A stretch of 64,000 bases of DNA from contig OZ345373.1 in the NCBI GenBank assembly GCA_977006965.1, positions 2,294,001 to 2,358,000 of the forward strand, written 5' to 3'. The stretch's first letter is position 1; every line of letters starts with the position of its first letter. Below are positions 12,383 through 23,925 of this stretch, piece by piece. The position numbers were made by a program, and so were the translations under genes. This stretch comes from Phymatolithon calcareum. Lineage: Eukaryota; Rhodophyta; Florideophyceae; Hapalidiales. A model generated the notes under the pieces. The model had not been told where the DNA came from. It did no database searches and saw nothing but the letters and a program-made list of their open reading frames with translations.

Positions 12383-13312
12383 ATGGCCGAGCAAGATGAA
12401 CATCTGCCCACGCGCCTATGGCCGACCGATTGCGTCGAGAAACTTGCCGCCGATGCTAGCAACCATCGAAACTGGAAACTATGCGTGCGGGCTGTCGCGC
12501 AAGGCCAGCGATCCCAAGACCTCCTCACACGCGCCCCTGCCGCAAATAACGTCACAGAACAGGCAAAAGCCGCTCTTCTAAAGAGCTTCCTCATGTTGAC
12601 GGTACACGCTTCCTTCCGTCAAGCCATCGCAGATATGGCAGCCCTCAACTCTTATCAACATATATGCAGCCAAGCCCCTCACACATCAATCTATGTCGTC
12701 GCCACCACCGCGACTGTCCACGCTTTACACACATACACCACCACGGCCGCTTACATTGCTGCGCACCGTGACCGCCATGACCGCCTTCTATCTGCCGACC
12801 CCGAGCATTTTCTCGCCAAGGAGCCAGCATACATCGCCGACATCCTAGCTGGACTGTCCAACAACAACCCGCATGCACACGTGCTGCATGAGCTGTATGC
12901 GTACCTTCCAGAGAACGAGAAGACCACGGCTGTAGTAAACCGTCTCATCGCCGCCGTATTACGTATGCCCTACACGCAAAAGAAGAAAGACACAAAGAGC
13001 CCACAGGGCGCTAGCGCTGATACGGCTCTCAAGAGGTATGGCCGCAGGCCAGGCGATCCACGAGTCACCGACTATAATTGCATGCTTTGTCGCATGGACA
13101 ACCACATACAAGGAGACCCTAAATGCAAGGAAAGCAAAGCGCGCAAGGGTGGTTCCGCCGCCATGCGCCCTGCTCCATCCGTTGCTGCCATTGCCGCTGA
13201 CCCGAACTTTATCGAATCAGTGGCAGGAAATATAGCTCACCTGCTCCGTACTACTCCGGATAGCAATGAATCAACCAACCCCAGATCACCACTCATTATA
13301 TATGTTTCATGA
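12383..13312 (+). CDS. Copia-like Gag polyprotein, 309 aa
   Basis: Capsid-nucleocapsid protein of the copia element that starts at 11950. The ATG sits in a strong context (CCGCCATGG), 131 bp after the primer site. The N-terminal part has a W-x-L/C-R pattern (NWKLCVRAV, residues about 30-38), as in copia Gag domains. The middle is alanine-rich and helical. Near residue 238 there is a CMLC...H...C cluster (Cys-x2-Cys-x4-His-x6-Cys), a loose version of the retroviral CCHC zinc knuckle with a longer last gap. The frame is intact, but no protease, integrase, RT or RNase H follows. The element is therefore broken just after gag, before the Helitron region. Gag as a class is well supported; assignment to copia rests mainly on the primer site. 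Confidence 0.7.
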   Translation: MAEQDEHLPTRLWPTDCVEKLAADASNHRNWKLCVRAVAQGQRSQDLLTRAPAANNVTEQAKAALLKSFLMLTVHASFRQAIADMAALNSYQHICSQAPHTSIYVVATTATVHALHTYTTTAAYIAAHRDRHDRLLSADPEHFLAKEPAYIADILAGLSNNNPHAHVLHELYAYLPENEKTTAVVNRLIAAVLRMPYTQKKKDTKSPQGASADTALKRYGRRPGDPRVTDYNCMLCRMDNHIQGDPKCKESKARKGGSAAMRPAPSVAAIAADPNFIESVAGNIAHLLRTTPDSNESTNPRSPLIIYVS

Positions 13313-13676
13313 TGATATTAATTGTCCTTGCTTGTATTTGATTACCGAGACTGTTTGCAAATGAGAGCAACGTTCAGTCCAGATATATAACTGCTCTTGT
13401 TGGCGATTGGGCATCAAAGTTTTGAAGGCGATTGATGAAGTTTTTACAGATAGAACATCGGGACTTCCGGTACAAAAATTTCTTCAAATAACTTTGAAAC
13501 AGGTACACCAAAATTGCAAAGAAGCAAGAAGGCGAATGAGAGAAGTTGTAACTGAAAAAAATTAACCAGCTGAAAAAAAGCATAGAGGATCAGTCGATCG
13601 GAAAAGAAGTATTGCAAAACACTTTCCAGACTATAAGATCGAATCTCATAATATCAGTCCCATCAGACGCATAGAA
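13313..13676. other. Junction between copia remnant and Helitron, no gene seen
   Basis: AT-rich sequence between the end of gag and the end of the Helitron coding region. The 3' terminus of the Helitron (a CTRR-type end with a hairpin) should lie here, but I could not place it with confidence. Confidence 0.5.
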
Positions 13677-14618
13677 CTAGGTAGAGGAAAAATTCCAAGT
13701 TGGCAATGAAAATAAATCAAAGTTTGAAGGTGGGATAAGGGCTTGAAAATGGTTTCCCCCTGTAAAAATTATTGGAATTTTGAATGGCACTGCAGGCTGT
13801 CCAATTGAGATGCTTGGATAAGGACTGTGTACGGAACTAGGGGTTAAAAATCCAATAGTGGACTTTAGTTCTGTTACAGGTCGGCTTGGTCGCGTAAATG
13901 AAGCAGTGTAAGCTATTATTGATTGATTGAGTATGACGGAGAGTAAATTCAATTCATCCCCAGTATCACACGCCCATAAGCATGAATTTGGAGTTCCAAT
14001 CTTCAGTATTGATGATATCATGTGTAGAGAGTTTCCATAATTGAGAGATGTAGATAGTTGTTGGAGAGAAACTCCTCTTTGGGAACCATATAAATTCATA
14101 TTTCGTAGGAAACAAACTCTTGTCAATTCATCTTGATTTGATACATGTTGAAGAAAAGAAGCTAATTTATTTCTACAGTCCTGTGGATCTAACCATACAC
14201 CGTTTCCTAAATGTAATGTGCAGCAATAAATGGAAAAAATTGTAGCATAGAGCCAGCAGTTTCCATCACCAAGAACATCTACAATATTCCAAAGTGTTGC
14301 ATGAGGGTTCACATCAAGCTTTTGAAAAGCTCCAAATGGAAGAGCTGGAGCACTTAAAGTATTTTTAATTGACAGCAGGTATGATTTATACATTCTTTGC
14401 ACTGCATTTGAATTGAAGTGAGGTAGAAGTATATTAAAACGCGAGAGTACTAGATCTGATTCATTTATATTAACTGTACAATTGGGAATCACTGGTGAAA
14501 GATTACTTCGCAATATTATGGATTTTTGCTTCTTTTCAGGAGGATAAAGATCAATTTCAATGTCTTCACTTTTTCTCTTTTTGATATGATGTGCATTTTT
14601 GAAATATTTGTTTGCCAC
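13677..14618 (-). CDS. OTU-family cysteine protease domain, C-terminal module of the Helitron protein
   Basis: A 313-codon open frame with the OTU catalytic signature: Asp118-Gly-Asn-Cys121 followed by Trp (LGDGNCWLY), and the catalytic His at about 290 in GGNHFQAL. OTU domains cleave ubiquitin-like conjugates; in Helitrons their role is unknown. The frame begins at a GTG, and five codons upstream in the same frame is the TGA (14636-14634) that ends the RepHel frame. The OTU module was therefore probably fused to RepHel and cut off by that stop. It is the best-preserved part of the element. Whether it is expressed alone is doubtful, as there is no ATG near the start. Confidence 0.8.
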   Translation of the reverse strand: MANKYFKNAHHIKKRKSEDIEIDLYPPEKKQKSIILRSNLSPVIPNCTVNINESDLVLSRFNILLPHFNSNAVQRMYKSYLLSIKNTLSAPALPFGAFQKLDVNPHATLWNIVDVLGDGNCWLYATIFSIYCCTLHLGNGVWLDPQDCRNKLASFLQHVSNQDELTRVCFLRNMNLYGSQRGVSLQQLSTSLNYGNSLHMISSILKIGTPNSCLWACDTGDELNLLSVILNQSIIAYTASFTRPSRPVTELKSTIGFLTPSSVHSPYPSISIGQPAVPFKIPIIFTGGNHFQALIPPSNFDLFSLPTWNFSST

Positions 14619-14633
14619 TTCGGGAAGAATATT

Positions 14634-17600
14634 TCATTTAAAATAATTCTCTAACGTCAGTTCGCTCAGATTTTCCAGCCTTTCCTCTTGCGCAAGAACC
14701 TCTTTCGATGGTCTGAAAAAATGAAAGTCCTTAGTTGTGAGTTTTCGGCACAAAAATAAACATTTTAATGTTTTTACACGAGATGCCAATACGTAAAGAG
14801 ATATTGACTGCTTCCCCGCTTCATTGAATATTTATGATATAATTGCATCGCAAGTTAATCCCTGAAGTTTGTACGTTGTAGCCGCAAAAGATGGCGACAA
14901 TGGTATTTGGGTCATTTTAACACTAAAACTTCTGTTAATCAAGCAACTGACCCTTAATACAAGTGCATGGGGGAGTATAGGAATAGTATTTTCTGTGTAG
15001 AATTCTAGAACTCCCGAAAATCTTTTATTTGATTTTAATTGATCGAAAGTCACATATAAAATTTCCGGAAGAGAAGATGATATCTTCATTGGGGCTCCCT
15101 TAATTAATATGGAATTGAAAACTGTTTCTTTCCGAAACTGACAACCAACGAAAAAGCCTGTTGAGCCGTTTGCTAGACCTACTGTTGGATTAATGTTATG
15201 CGTCAAATATACAGGCATACCGGGAAGGCAGCAATGGAGAAAGCCTTTCAAGATTATTATCACCAAGTCTGAATAGTTCAGTTAGTTCGTCTGGTGTTGG
15301 TTTTGTTCCTCTCTTTGCCGGACTAAATATTGCCGGGCAAATGATAGGAACACCTACCTCTGAAGTGTTTTTAGATATTTCCGCAGTACTAAGCCAGTTA
15401 ATCGAGTGTCTACTGATGTTTCCCTGAACAGCGATAGGAAACGTGGTACTCTTCTCCTGTTGGTCACGGAACTCTTCCTGTACTTTTGAAGTTAAATTAC
15501 ATGGATCTAAGTATCTGCTGTTCAGAACTTCGAAATCATGCACAGTTTGATTGCCTTTTCTTAGTCTGTTGAGCAATAGACCATATAAGGGATCAGATTT
15601 GTGCCTCATATTCTCAGTAAGTTTTATAACAATTTTAAATGACTGCCACAAGTGATATCCTGTGATGTTATTTGCTTTTAAGTTCTGGTTTGTTGAGTAA
15701 GTTGTGCGTATATTACAACTGGAATTACACATTTCTTGAGCTGTAGAAGCAACATAATTAGTTTCCTCATGACCAGGCGCAGAAAAAATATATTTTTCAA
15801 AACATGGAGGAAGTTGTGCAAAATCCCCAGCAGTAACGATATGAACTCTTGGATCACAATCCGTTTGTGTACCAAGGAAAGTTTGTCATGCTAATCTCGT
15901 CCCAGATAATCATGAAAACTTTAGACCACTCCTCCAGTTGTGCTAATGCTGGCTTTTTGTTCTGAAAAATTTTAAGTTTCGAATGGACTGTTTCTCCGCT
16001 TATCCGTACAGCTGCAATACCTGTGGGAGCCAGTGTGACTATTGCATCTGGCTTTCCCCAGCCGTTGGATAGAAAAGGAAGTGCTTCTACTACTCTTGAT
16101 TTTCCAGTTCCTCCTTCTCCAGACAGATGCATACGAAGGGGTTTTCCAGGGGGTAATAGAAGTAACGATCTTTTAAAGGAGTCTAATAAATAGCTTCCCG
16201 CTATTCTGAAAGAAATATCTTGCCTCTCGTTGAGATTAAATCGACTTGAGACTTGTGCAAGTGATGGATTAAGCAGAGAGGCAATTTTTCAGTGAAGTCT
16301 CCATCTTGTTGATGATTCTCATATTTTAATTTAGTACGAACTGCGTCTTCTAGGAGGCGAACAATAGTTTCTCTTTCAGGAGATTCCGGATATATATTTC
16401 TGCTTGCAATATGATTATTTTGAACAGCATCATTAGATATTCGTAGGTTTTTGATTTTATTTTGTTCATCGTTTGTAGTCAATCAAAAGTTAAATTTGTG
16501 AATCAATTGATCTGGGTGGGTAGGCCAGCACATAATAGATTCACATTGGTAGATATAATGTTTGTGGATGTGTCTACTTACAATGGATCTCATTCCTTCA
16601 GTGGAGCAGGAGTGTCGATCTTTTTCGCTGGTAGAATCCACTTTAGACAAGTTGAGATTTTCAACTACTCCTTCCAATATATTTCACAACATGTTTGGGT
16701 TTATATAAGTAGAAAAGTTTCCCATATCGTCAATTGAACAGTCAGCTTGTGCTTCAACTTCATCTTCATCTGTTAAGAGTGCTGTATTATCACACTCATC
16801 GTACTTTTCGAAATCTGAATCCTCATTGTTTTGCTCTAATATTCTCATTTGTTCATCTCTCATTTCTTGTGCTCTACGTTTGCCCGCATAGTACTGTTGC
16901 ATATTAAAAAGTATTTTCTTCGCTTGAGAGAACTCGTAAAGTCTCATTTCCTTAAATTTTGCAAACGCTTCTGTGTCAGTTTTAAAGTGCTGTAGAAGAT
17001 CATGTTTTGTCCTGTATGGCTTGAAAAGCACAAGAGATGTTTTTGAATATTTTTCCATATCTTCCTCTGTTATATTGTATAAATCCGGGATTCTAGGACC
17101 AATAATATCTGCAATTACTTTAACCTTCCGTCGCTTAACAACTTTCGTGGCAAAAGAAGGATGATCAGGATGAAGACGCAAACAATTTGGGTTACTGTTA
17201 ATTTTTTTTTGGAATATCTTTAGACAAAACAAAACTTTCTGAATAGTCGTAAAGGGATTATTTTTCTAGTTCGAAGGGCCTCTTCGTGTAGTTTGATGTT
17301 ACGTTAAATGCAATGTAAGCTTTTCCATAAGGAATAATTCCCAAATCATCTTCTATCTCATCTAATTCATTCAAATGTCTTCCTAAGTGCAAGCTTTGAA
17401 ATTCATGGGAGCTCACAAAGGTTGTGCCATGCAGCAAATAATGTACTGCCGTTACTGCTCCAACTTCTACCATCTCTGATCTGGCGTAGGCAATTGATGC
17501 AATTCGCCCATAAACAGTTTGAGTTTTAGAAATATCTTTTTTAATGCGTTTCTCCCGCTCCAAACGTCTTGTATAAGAAGCAATAGTGATTGCAGCTATA

Positions 17601-20600
17601 CTGTCCATTAAATTTTGGTTTTTAGCAACATACTTAACTGTGTAGTATATTTCATGAGCACAGCAAAGAAGGAACCGGACATCATGATTCGATCTAAAAA
17701 CTTGAAGCATTATTAAGTTGAAGGAGTTGATGTACTCACTCCCAATAGTGCGCTTCCCAGTGATTATCCCAAACGTATCCATTTCCGTGAACAGCTTAAC
17801 TAATTGGGGGAAGTTATATCTGCAACATCCATCCTTACTGTTCGAACTTTTCTTAAAACAGCTTGAGACATGTTTCCACCTATGATTTTGGTTAAGTAGC
17901 AACAGGTCTATGAGGAATATCTTATGAGCAAGAAACTCGTCGTACGATTATTTGCAGACAGGTAGGTGAGGTATAGTAGGAACAGCTGCTTCGATTGCAA
18001 CCTCATTATCAATTTGTCTCTCAGATTTTGATAAGAAATCTGAAACCCCAACATACGACTGCTCTAATGTGTGATGCTGTATGAGATTCCCAGAACTGTT
18101 TTTGATCAACTCTGTTTTCATCTGCTTGGTGTAATTACGCACAAGCTCATCTCCACCAAATAAACTTACACAATTATTGCATTTTGAAGTTGGAGGAGGT
18201 TTTTCTAATTGTAGTACATTATTGTAAGCTATTTTATCTATTTTCTGAGATTCAATTGTCCCTTTAGCTCCACATATGAGACAGCGGGATGCTTCCTCTG
18301 TTTCTAGGATGCTAGAGCTTATTGCGGAGTCGAAAAAAGAGTAGAGTCGATTTTCAAATTCTCTATCTGTTCATATTCGATATAAAATCTCATCTGGATC
18401 TTTGGGGAAACCAGCTAAAAACACAATTAAGTGTATATGTAAAGTTCATTTTCCTTGACTCTCTATAGCGCCCAGAAACGAAAGTGGAATTCCGAAAAGA
18501 CCTCCATTCTTTCCAGGAACCTTTGTCTTCATATCGAACCCAATCATAGATCCTATCAGAATCTCTAGCATGTTGGTGAAAAACAAATCGCATGCCACAG
18601 GGTCTCTTCCAGCTATTTCTATTCGGGATGCATTGGAAGGAATGTCGTTCTCACATATACTTGCTAAATTTTCCTTAGTAATGTCTCCGGAAAAGAACGC
18701 TACTGACGCATTACCATTTTCGTTTGGCGTTACAGTAATGAACATAGCAGCTCCATGATATTTAGCTGCCATATTCCATGATTTCCTTTGATATATTTTT
18801 CTCTCTTCATTTGTTGCAAATGACTTCCCTAAAACAGTTTGCACGCGACGAAGAAGTGCTTTGCCAGGTTTGCTTTTCGTGGTTTCCACGAAACCATGAC
18901 CGTTTCGGAGTGCTTCTCTTTTCCTAGCTTCCTGATCGAGCTGTGCGGCAAGATGAGACGAACTGATTTCACTCATTAGACCAATTTCCTGAGGGTTCAG
19001 TCTACATGTTAATGAAATATGAGACATGGCTCTTTTTCGTGAGATGATATCAAATGCGACAAGTGGAAAAGTTTCATCTTGAGCAAATCGTCTGCTCGAT
19101 AGATTTAAGTAATGTTTAATACATTCCTGCATGCTAACGCTTACCTTTCTAGGGGTATCTGGATGTCCATATCCAAATCGGAATAGGTGAGAGAATAGAG
19201 AACCAAAAAAGCTTGTAGAAATTGCCGGTAAAAACTTTCCTGCTTGCTGCACATCTATGACTTGGGCTGTGGCCATTTTCAATGTCGTAATGGGTTCTGT
19301 TGCTGCTTCGGTAGTAAAAAGAGAGGCATTCTGATCAATCATTGTCTCTTCTTCCGAATTTTGAGCAGTGTCGAAAACTGTGTGTCTACGAATATTATTC
19401 TGATTTTTTGTTATCTCTTCAGATGCAAATTTGTTTTCGATATGGTATACAACATTGATGTTATCTAACTCTGATTGCGGTAATGAAGATATGCTCTTCA
19501 GTTTAATTACTTCCTTACTATTTTTCTCTAGCGATTTATATAATAAGTTGTTCTGCATGTAAAATTGAAGAAGTTCATTCATTTTTTTCCTTCTAGCTTC
19601 AAATCTTCTCATTGTTACTCGTTTTTGGGCCTCCGTCATAGGATTTGTAAATATCAGTAACAACTTATCTTTGTCTTGAAGAAGTTGATTAATTCCCTCC
19701 TTTATGACATCAGGTTGAGAGGAAAATATAAGCTTCCCTCCACTGCACACAACCGTATGCCCTTTTATCGATGTAAGGGATGTAAGTCGTCTTTCTGTTA
19801 CGGTGACATCTCTAAGAGAATTTGGGAGCTGTCCTATCGCAAAACCGTTTGCAATAGATAGTCTAGGGGGGTTTCTGCTTTCATTTATGGTCCCGCGTGA
19901 TAATGAGTTGAAACATTCCTCACATATTCGAAGCCTGAATTGTGCTTCAATATTGGGGTCTTTTTCTACTCCCTTTTTGGATAGAAGAGTATTTCTTAGC
20001 TCTGGAATATACATTGCGACATCATAAAAGCTAATTAGTCCAATTGGGATCTCAGAAGAAGGCGAAAGACGGCATTTACACCTTGAAAAAAGGTTTTCAG
20101 TATTTTTTCGAAGTGGACATTTATCTTCTCGTATCCATGAGTCACACACTGCACATACTTTTCGATTCATGAAGGGTCCAATTAACTTCGCTCTACACTC
20201 ATCATAAATTTCACATTTTCTTTGATCTGTCACGGGTACAAATAGTGCATTCTGTTCAATTTCTTCTAATTGTTCTGCTGTCATTAGAAGTTGGAGATCT
20301 GATATCTGTGTATCCTCTATGTGGAAGCTCTCAATTCTGGCATTTCCCGCCTCATTTTGAATCTTTTTTCCTTTAGTGCGTGATGTAGTGATTTCGACAT
20401 CACACGGGACTATCAGCTCGGGAACCAGACTTTTACTAAACCGATTCATAGACTTAGGCCTAGGAGAAATGAGAATGGGTGCTTGTACTGCCGAAATGGA
20501 GTCACAGTCCAGCCTCATGTGGCTCTTCGAAGAAACAATTTCTGGACGAGGTAGAATTGGAATATTTTTTGGGTATTTTTTTCTCACGTTTGCGCTATTC

Positions 20601-20629
20601 TTCCTCTGTTTTGTTTTTGTTCTTCCCAT
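14634..20629 (-). pseudogene. RepHel (Rep plus Pif1-like helicase), multiply interrupted
   Basis: The likely start is the ATG at 20629 (MGRTKTKQRKNS). About 727 codons are open to a TGA at 18448-18446. This part has a Cys-rich N-terminus (CAVCDSW, CKC, CEEC), a PRLSIANGFAIGQLP motif typical of Helitron N-termini and the Helitron_like_N region ending GAIESQGK. The stop falls two codons before the catalytic HIH of the HUH nuclease (18439-18431), after which the frame reads on to a second TGA near 18373. Further pieces follow: SSCFKK...CRYNFPQ and YTVKYVAK, the Y2 tyrosines (17258-17902); Walker A GEGGTGKS near 16120; Walker B IIWDEISM near 15900; SPSFAATTYKLQG near 14870; and, after a TAA, LYVLASRV near 14790. 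Confidence 0.88.
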
Positions 20630-20699
20630 AAGAAAGTTTTTTAGGTACAATGCTAAACGCTTAATTGATAATACTCAAATATGTGACTATTTTAAGTGA

Positions 20700-21280
20700 G
20701 ACGTATTGAACGTTTTTAGAAAACGATTAAATATTTTAAGGATTTTGTCAAGAATGTGTTCCAATTAGCAATCAGCTGATTATTTGAGAAAATGTTTTCG
20801 AAACTTTGACATGTATTATGACTTGTTTGTGTAGAGCTTGATTATATTGTGAAGTTTTTCAAACTGTTAGTCTTTTGAACGATTATGAGTTATTTAAGCT
20901 TGTGCAATATAATTTGTTGTTTCAGTTGTTACAAACTCTTAATCGTTTTCTTTGTTCAATATATTCACAGTGTTTCCTCTGTCTAGTCTTTTCTCAAATA
21001 GATAAATCTCTTTCTCAATCTACACAGCCAGGTTCTCGCTTTCTGACGTGAACAGTACACGAAATTGCAATTTGCGATTGTGTGAGAAAAGACTGCGCTT
21101 GGGCTAGAACCCAACAGACAAAAGTGTTTTTCGCATAGATAGTCGGTCTCGCGAGAAGGTTTCAGTGGTCCTGAAAGCTGAGGACGAGTGCAGATGTGAT
21201 GGGGCCAGGTAGCGCGGAGTGGTTCTTACTCGGGTCTGAAGTGGAGTCTTAACAATACATAAATACCTGTTGAACAGGTT
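20700..21280. other. AT-rich flank upstream of RepHel, no gene seen
   Basis: This should contain the 5' end of the Helitron. No reading frame or motif stands out. Confidence 0.4.
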
Positions 21281-21459
21281 GCACGTGAATCAGAAAATAT
21301 GGCGAGACACCGCTTGAAAATATACTATTGCACTCATCGGATACCCCCAGACCCTCAGCTCAAGAACAATCACTTCTGGAGGAGATTGTTTCTCTTCGTG
21401 GACATATACCAATAAAGCAGGCTGTATGATAGGAGGAGATACATGAAGGACTCCTAGCC

Positions 21460-22590
21460 ACTTTATTGGCACAAGAACCAGTAGAGTATTGAACAAATGA
21501 TCCTTTAAAGGGGATCCTGCTGGCTCAGGTTTGGGCGATCACAGTATACATACATACAGAATGCATCTTTCACACCATGAATTTGCCGAACTTGGGGAAG
21601 ATGCTCGTGCCCTGCATCTCCATCTCAAGAAGACCACGCGACTATATTCGCCCTTAGATATAAAAATATCCATTTTATTCTCCTTATTTTTCTTCCACAA
21701 GCTATATTTTCCAGTTCAGGAGCGAAAAACAAAGGAACCAGAAGAGTATTGAACAAGTGGCCACTTGAAGGAGAACCTGCAAGCTCAAGTTTGACATCAG
21801 ACTCAGGGGATCCCACTACATAATACATGCAGAATCGATTTTTTACACCACGGATCTGTCGGACTTGGGGAAGATGCTCGTGCCCCTCAAGAAGACCGCG
21901 TGACTATATTCGCCGTTAGATATAAAAATATCCATTTTATTCTCCTTATTTTTCTCGCAAAACCTATAGTTTCCAATTCAGGAGCGGAAAACAAAGGAAC
22001 CAGAAGAGTATTGAACAAGTGGCCCTTTGAAAGGGAGCCTGCAAGCTCAAATTTGACATCAGACTCAGGGGATTCCACTACACAATACACGCAGGATCGA
22101 TTTTTTACACCATGAATCTGCCGGACTCGGGGAAAATGCTCTTGCCCTGCATCGTCATGTCAAGAAGACCGCGCGACTATATTCGCCCTTAGATATAAAA
22201 ATATCCATTTTATTCTCCTTATTTTTCTCGCACAAGCTATAGTTTCCAGTTCAGGAGCGAAAAACAAACGAACCAGAAGAGTATTGAACAAATGGCCCTT
22301 TGGAGGGGAACCTACTGTCTCAAGTTTGACATCGGACTCAGGGGATCCCACTACATAATACGTGCAGAATTGATTTTCTACACCATGAATCTGTCAGACT
22401 TGGGGAAGATGCTCATAAAAAACCATTATTTTCTTCTCATGCTATCATCATGTTTTTCGTCTCTTTAGACGTGCTGTGCCCTGCATCTTCATCTCAAGAA
22501 AACCGGGCGATTATATTCGCCCTTAGTTATAAAATATCCATTTTCTTCTCTTTACTTTTCTTGCGCAAGCTATAATTTCCAGCTCTACCA
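21460..22590. repeat. Tandem repeat, about 4-5 diverged copies of 262-335 bp
   Basis: The anchor (A/T)(C/T)TATATTCGCC recurs at about 21641, 21903, 22176 and 22511 (spacings of 262, 273 and 335 bp). Each copy also holds ATATCCATTTT, CCAGTTCAGGAGC, AGAGTATTGAACAA and TTGGGGAAGATGCTC. A partial further copy precedes them from about 21460. The last copy carries an extra insertion. The minus strand of three copies reads as a related 63-67 aa peptide (GSPESDVKLE...HLFNTLLV), but the spacings are not constant in frame and no ATG context is convincing. Confidence 0.85.
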
Positions 22591-22599
22591 ATCGGTACT

Positions 22600-23200
22600 T
22601 TGATATGAATAGACTAATGTTGTAACGAGATAGAATGATATGAAATACTACAGTTGAATACCTGCCACGTGTCGTTACTCTCGCTCACTATTCTGATCGA
22701 GAAGCGTGCGAGACTGAAAGTATCGACTTGTCCTATCCCTGAAGGTGTGCCTAGAGAAATAAATGTTTCGGAAATTACGTGAATCGTACACAATTACACG
22801 AGTCTAGCAATCTGATTCTTGGAGTGAAAAAGCAATGGTAGTGAAGCTCTAGTCCCTCTATACTGCCATCGTTCTTGTCTACTATGGAAACTTCTATCAG
22901 CAGTTTCCATCCTAGTTTCTAAAGATTACTCATGAAATGAATGTGGATGCAGCGATCTAATCTGAGTTTCACGTGAGACTGCTCCTTCACAGTGATCACT
23001 TCGACAATTGGGGCCGAGATTTTTACAGCGACCATATGATTTTCTGATCAAGTGCATTTTCGGAGTGGGTAGTATCCTGCGTCACCAAACTCTCGTGTGC
23101 ACTTGAAGTATACTGTGAGAGTTTGGGTACGCATTGTAGTTCAGCTACGTCTCTATTGGGTTCCATCAGAGCACCGAGATTAAAGCGCCGGTGCATTATG
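22600..23200. other. No gene seen between the tandem repeat and the ORF cassette
   Basis: Unique-looking sequence with no long frame and no recognised repeat. Confidence 0.4.
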
Positions 23201-23214
23201 AACAGGAATTAGAG

Positions 23215-23220
23215 TATAAA
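23215..23220 (+). promoter_or_regulatory. TATA box of the 23.3-kb ORF cassette
   Basis: GAGTATAAATTGCC lies 51 bp before the first well-placed ATG (23271), a normal core-promoter distance. Confidence 0.5.
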
Positions 23221-23270
23221 TTGCCTCTTCCCCGCTTATGTAGGAACATCTGAACAAACGTATCCCCGCC

Positions 23271-23387
23271 ATGGAAACCACCAAAAAGGGCAGAGCCACA
23301 CAAGGCAGCACAAGCACTCCGAAACTGGCACAAAAGAGAGTAAACAAAGATGTTCGGGTCGGACAAGCTCAAAAAAAAGCAGCATGA
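23271..23387 (+). CDS. Short basic peptide, 38 aa, first ATG after the TATA box
   Basis: The ATG has an excellent context (CCGCCATGG). The peptide is rich in Lys, Arg, Thr and Gln (begins METTKKGRATQG), and its last 13 codons overlap the start of the 189-aa frame in another register. It may be a regulatory upstream ORF or the N-terminus of a frameshifted product. I do not recognise it. Confidence 0.3.
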   Translation: METTKKGRATQGSTSTPKLAQKRVNKDVRVGQAQKKAA

Positions 23388-23919
23388 CAATTGGACGAAG
23401 CCCAACCTTGGGAAAAAGATCCTGGTATCTGACGAAAACATTGCTCTCATCAACTCGCCGACTGCACATTCTGATATGAATCTCTTCATGGAAAAACTGA
23501 ACGAAATGACTTCGGAGAAACTATGTGACTTCGATAGTCGTACGTCCAAATTTGTTTTCGGGGACTCTAGAAGTGACCAGCAGGCTTATCTCGTGGATAA
23601 GGACACTCTGCAACTCAAACTTTTATCGATCGAGGGCGAGGCAGTTGCCGCCATACTGTTTGCAAGCCAATTTTCATCGAAAAGGAATCCTGCTACGAAA
23701 ATTGACCGATACAGACTTGTCATTGATCTATCATCTGACGACCTTGATGCTGCGCATACAGTTTTTTCTGATCTTTGCACACTTTTTAAAAACCCCGTGA
23801 ACATGGCAAAGCTGTCCAGTCTGATTAAAGTTGCAGAAACTGAAATTGATGTAATACCTCAAGGTAACTATTTGAAATCTAGTGCGATTCAATATCTCAA
23901 CAGCTCTCTTACTCAATAA
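23350..23919 (+). CDS. Unrecognised 189-aa protein
   Basis: Open from an ATG (MFGSDKLKKKQHDN) to a TAA. It has a lysine-rich N-terminus and then an acidic-polar globular body with balanced composition, predicted mainly alpha/beta (for example FVFGDSRSDQQAYLVDKDTL and RYRLVIDLSSDDLDAAHTVF). There is no signal peptide, membrane segment or known motif. The frame goes on after the TAA, in the same register, for a further 125 codons (23926-24303). Either one longer protein has gained a stop, or readthrough or a small intron joins the two. A TATA box at 23215 serves it. Composition and length argue for a real protein rather than a chance frame. Confidence 0.5.
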   Translation: MFGSDKLKKKQHDNWTKPNLGKKILVSDENIALINSPTAHSDMNLFMEKLNEMTSEKLCDFDSRTSKFVFGDSRSDQQAYLVDKDTLQLKLLSIEGEAVAAILFASQFSSKRNPATKIDRYRLVIDLSSDDLDAAHTVFSDLCTLFKNPVNMAKLSSLIKVAETEIDVIPQGNYLKSSAIQYLNSSLTQ

Positions 23920-23925
23920 CGTGTT

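Larger units (their letters stand above)
13677..20629 (-). mobile_element. Helitron/Helentron-type rolling-circle transposon, decayed coding region
   Basis: The minus strand carries, in order, the parts of one RepHel protein: a cysteine-rich N-terminus, a Rep domain with the HUH motif, a C...CRYNFP motif, a Y2 motif, a Pif1-type helicase and an OTU cysteine-protease domain. OTU domains are known from animal Helitron2/Helentron lineages. Stop codons and frameshifts break it in many places, so this copy cannot encode an active transposase. Element termini were not located; the limits given are those of the coding region. Confidence 0.88.

Noticed and set aside
21460-22590. CRISPR-like array
   Set aside because: Repeats are 262-335 bp and diverged, with no short repeat-spacer pattern, and the context is eukaryotic.
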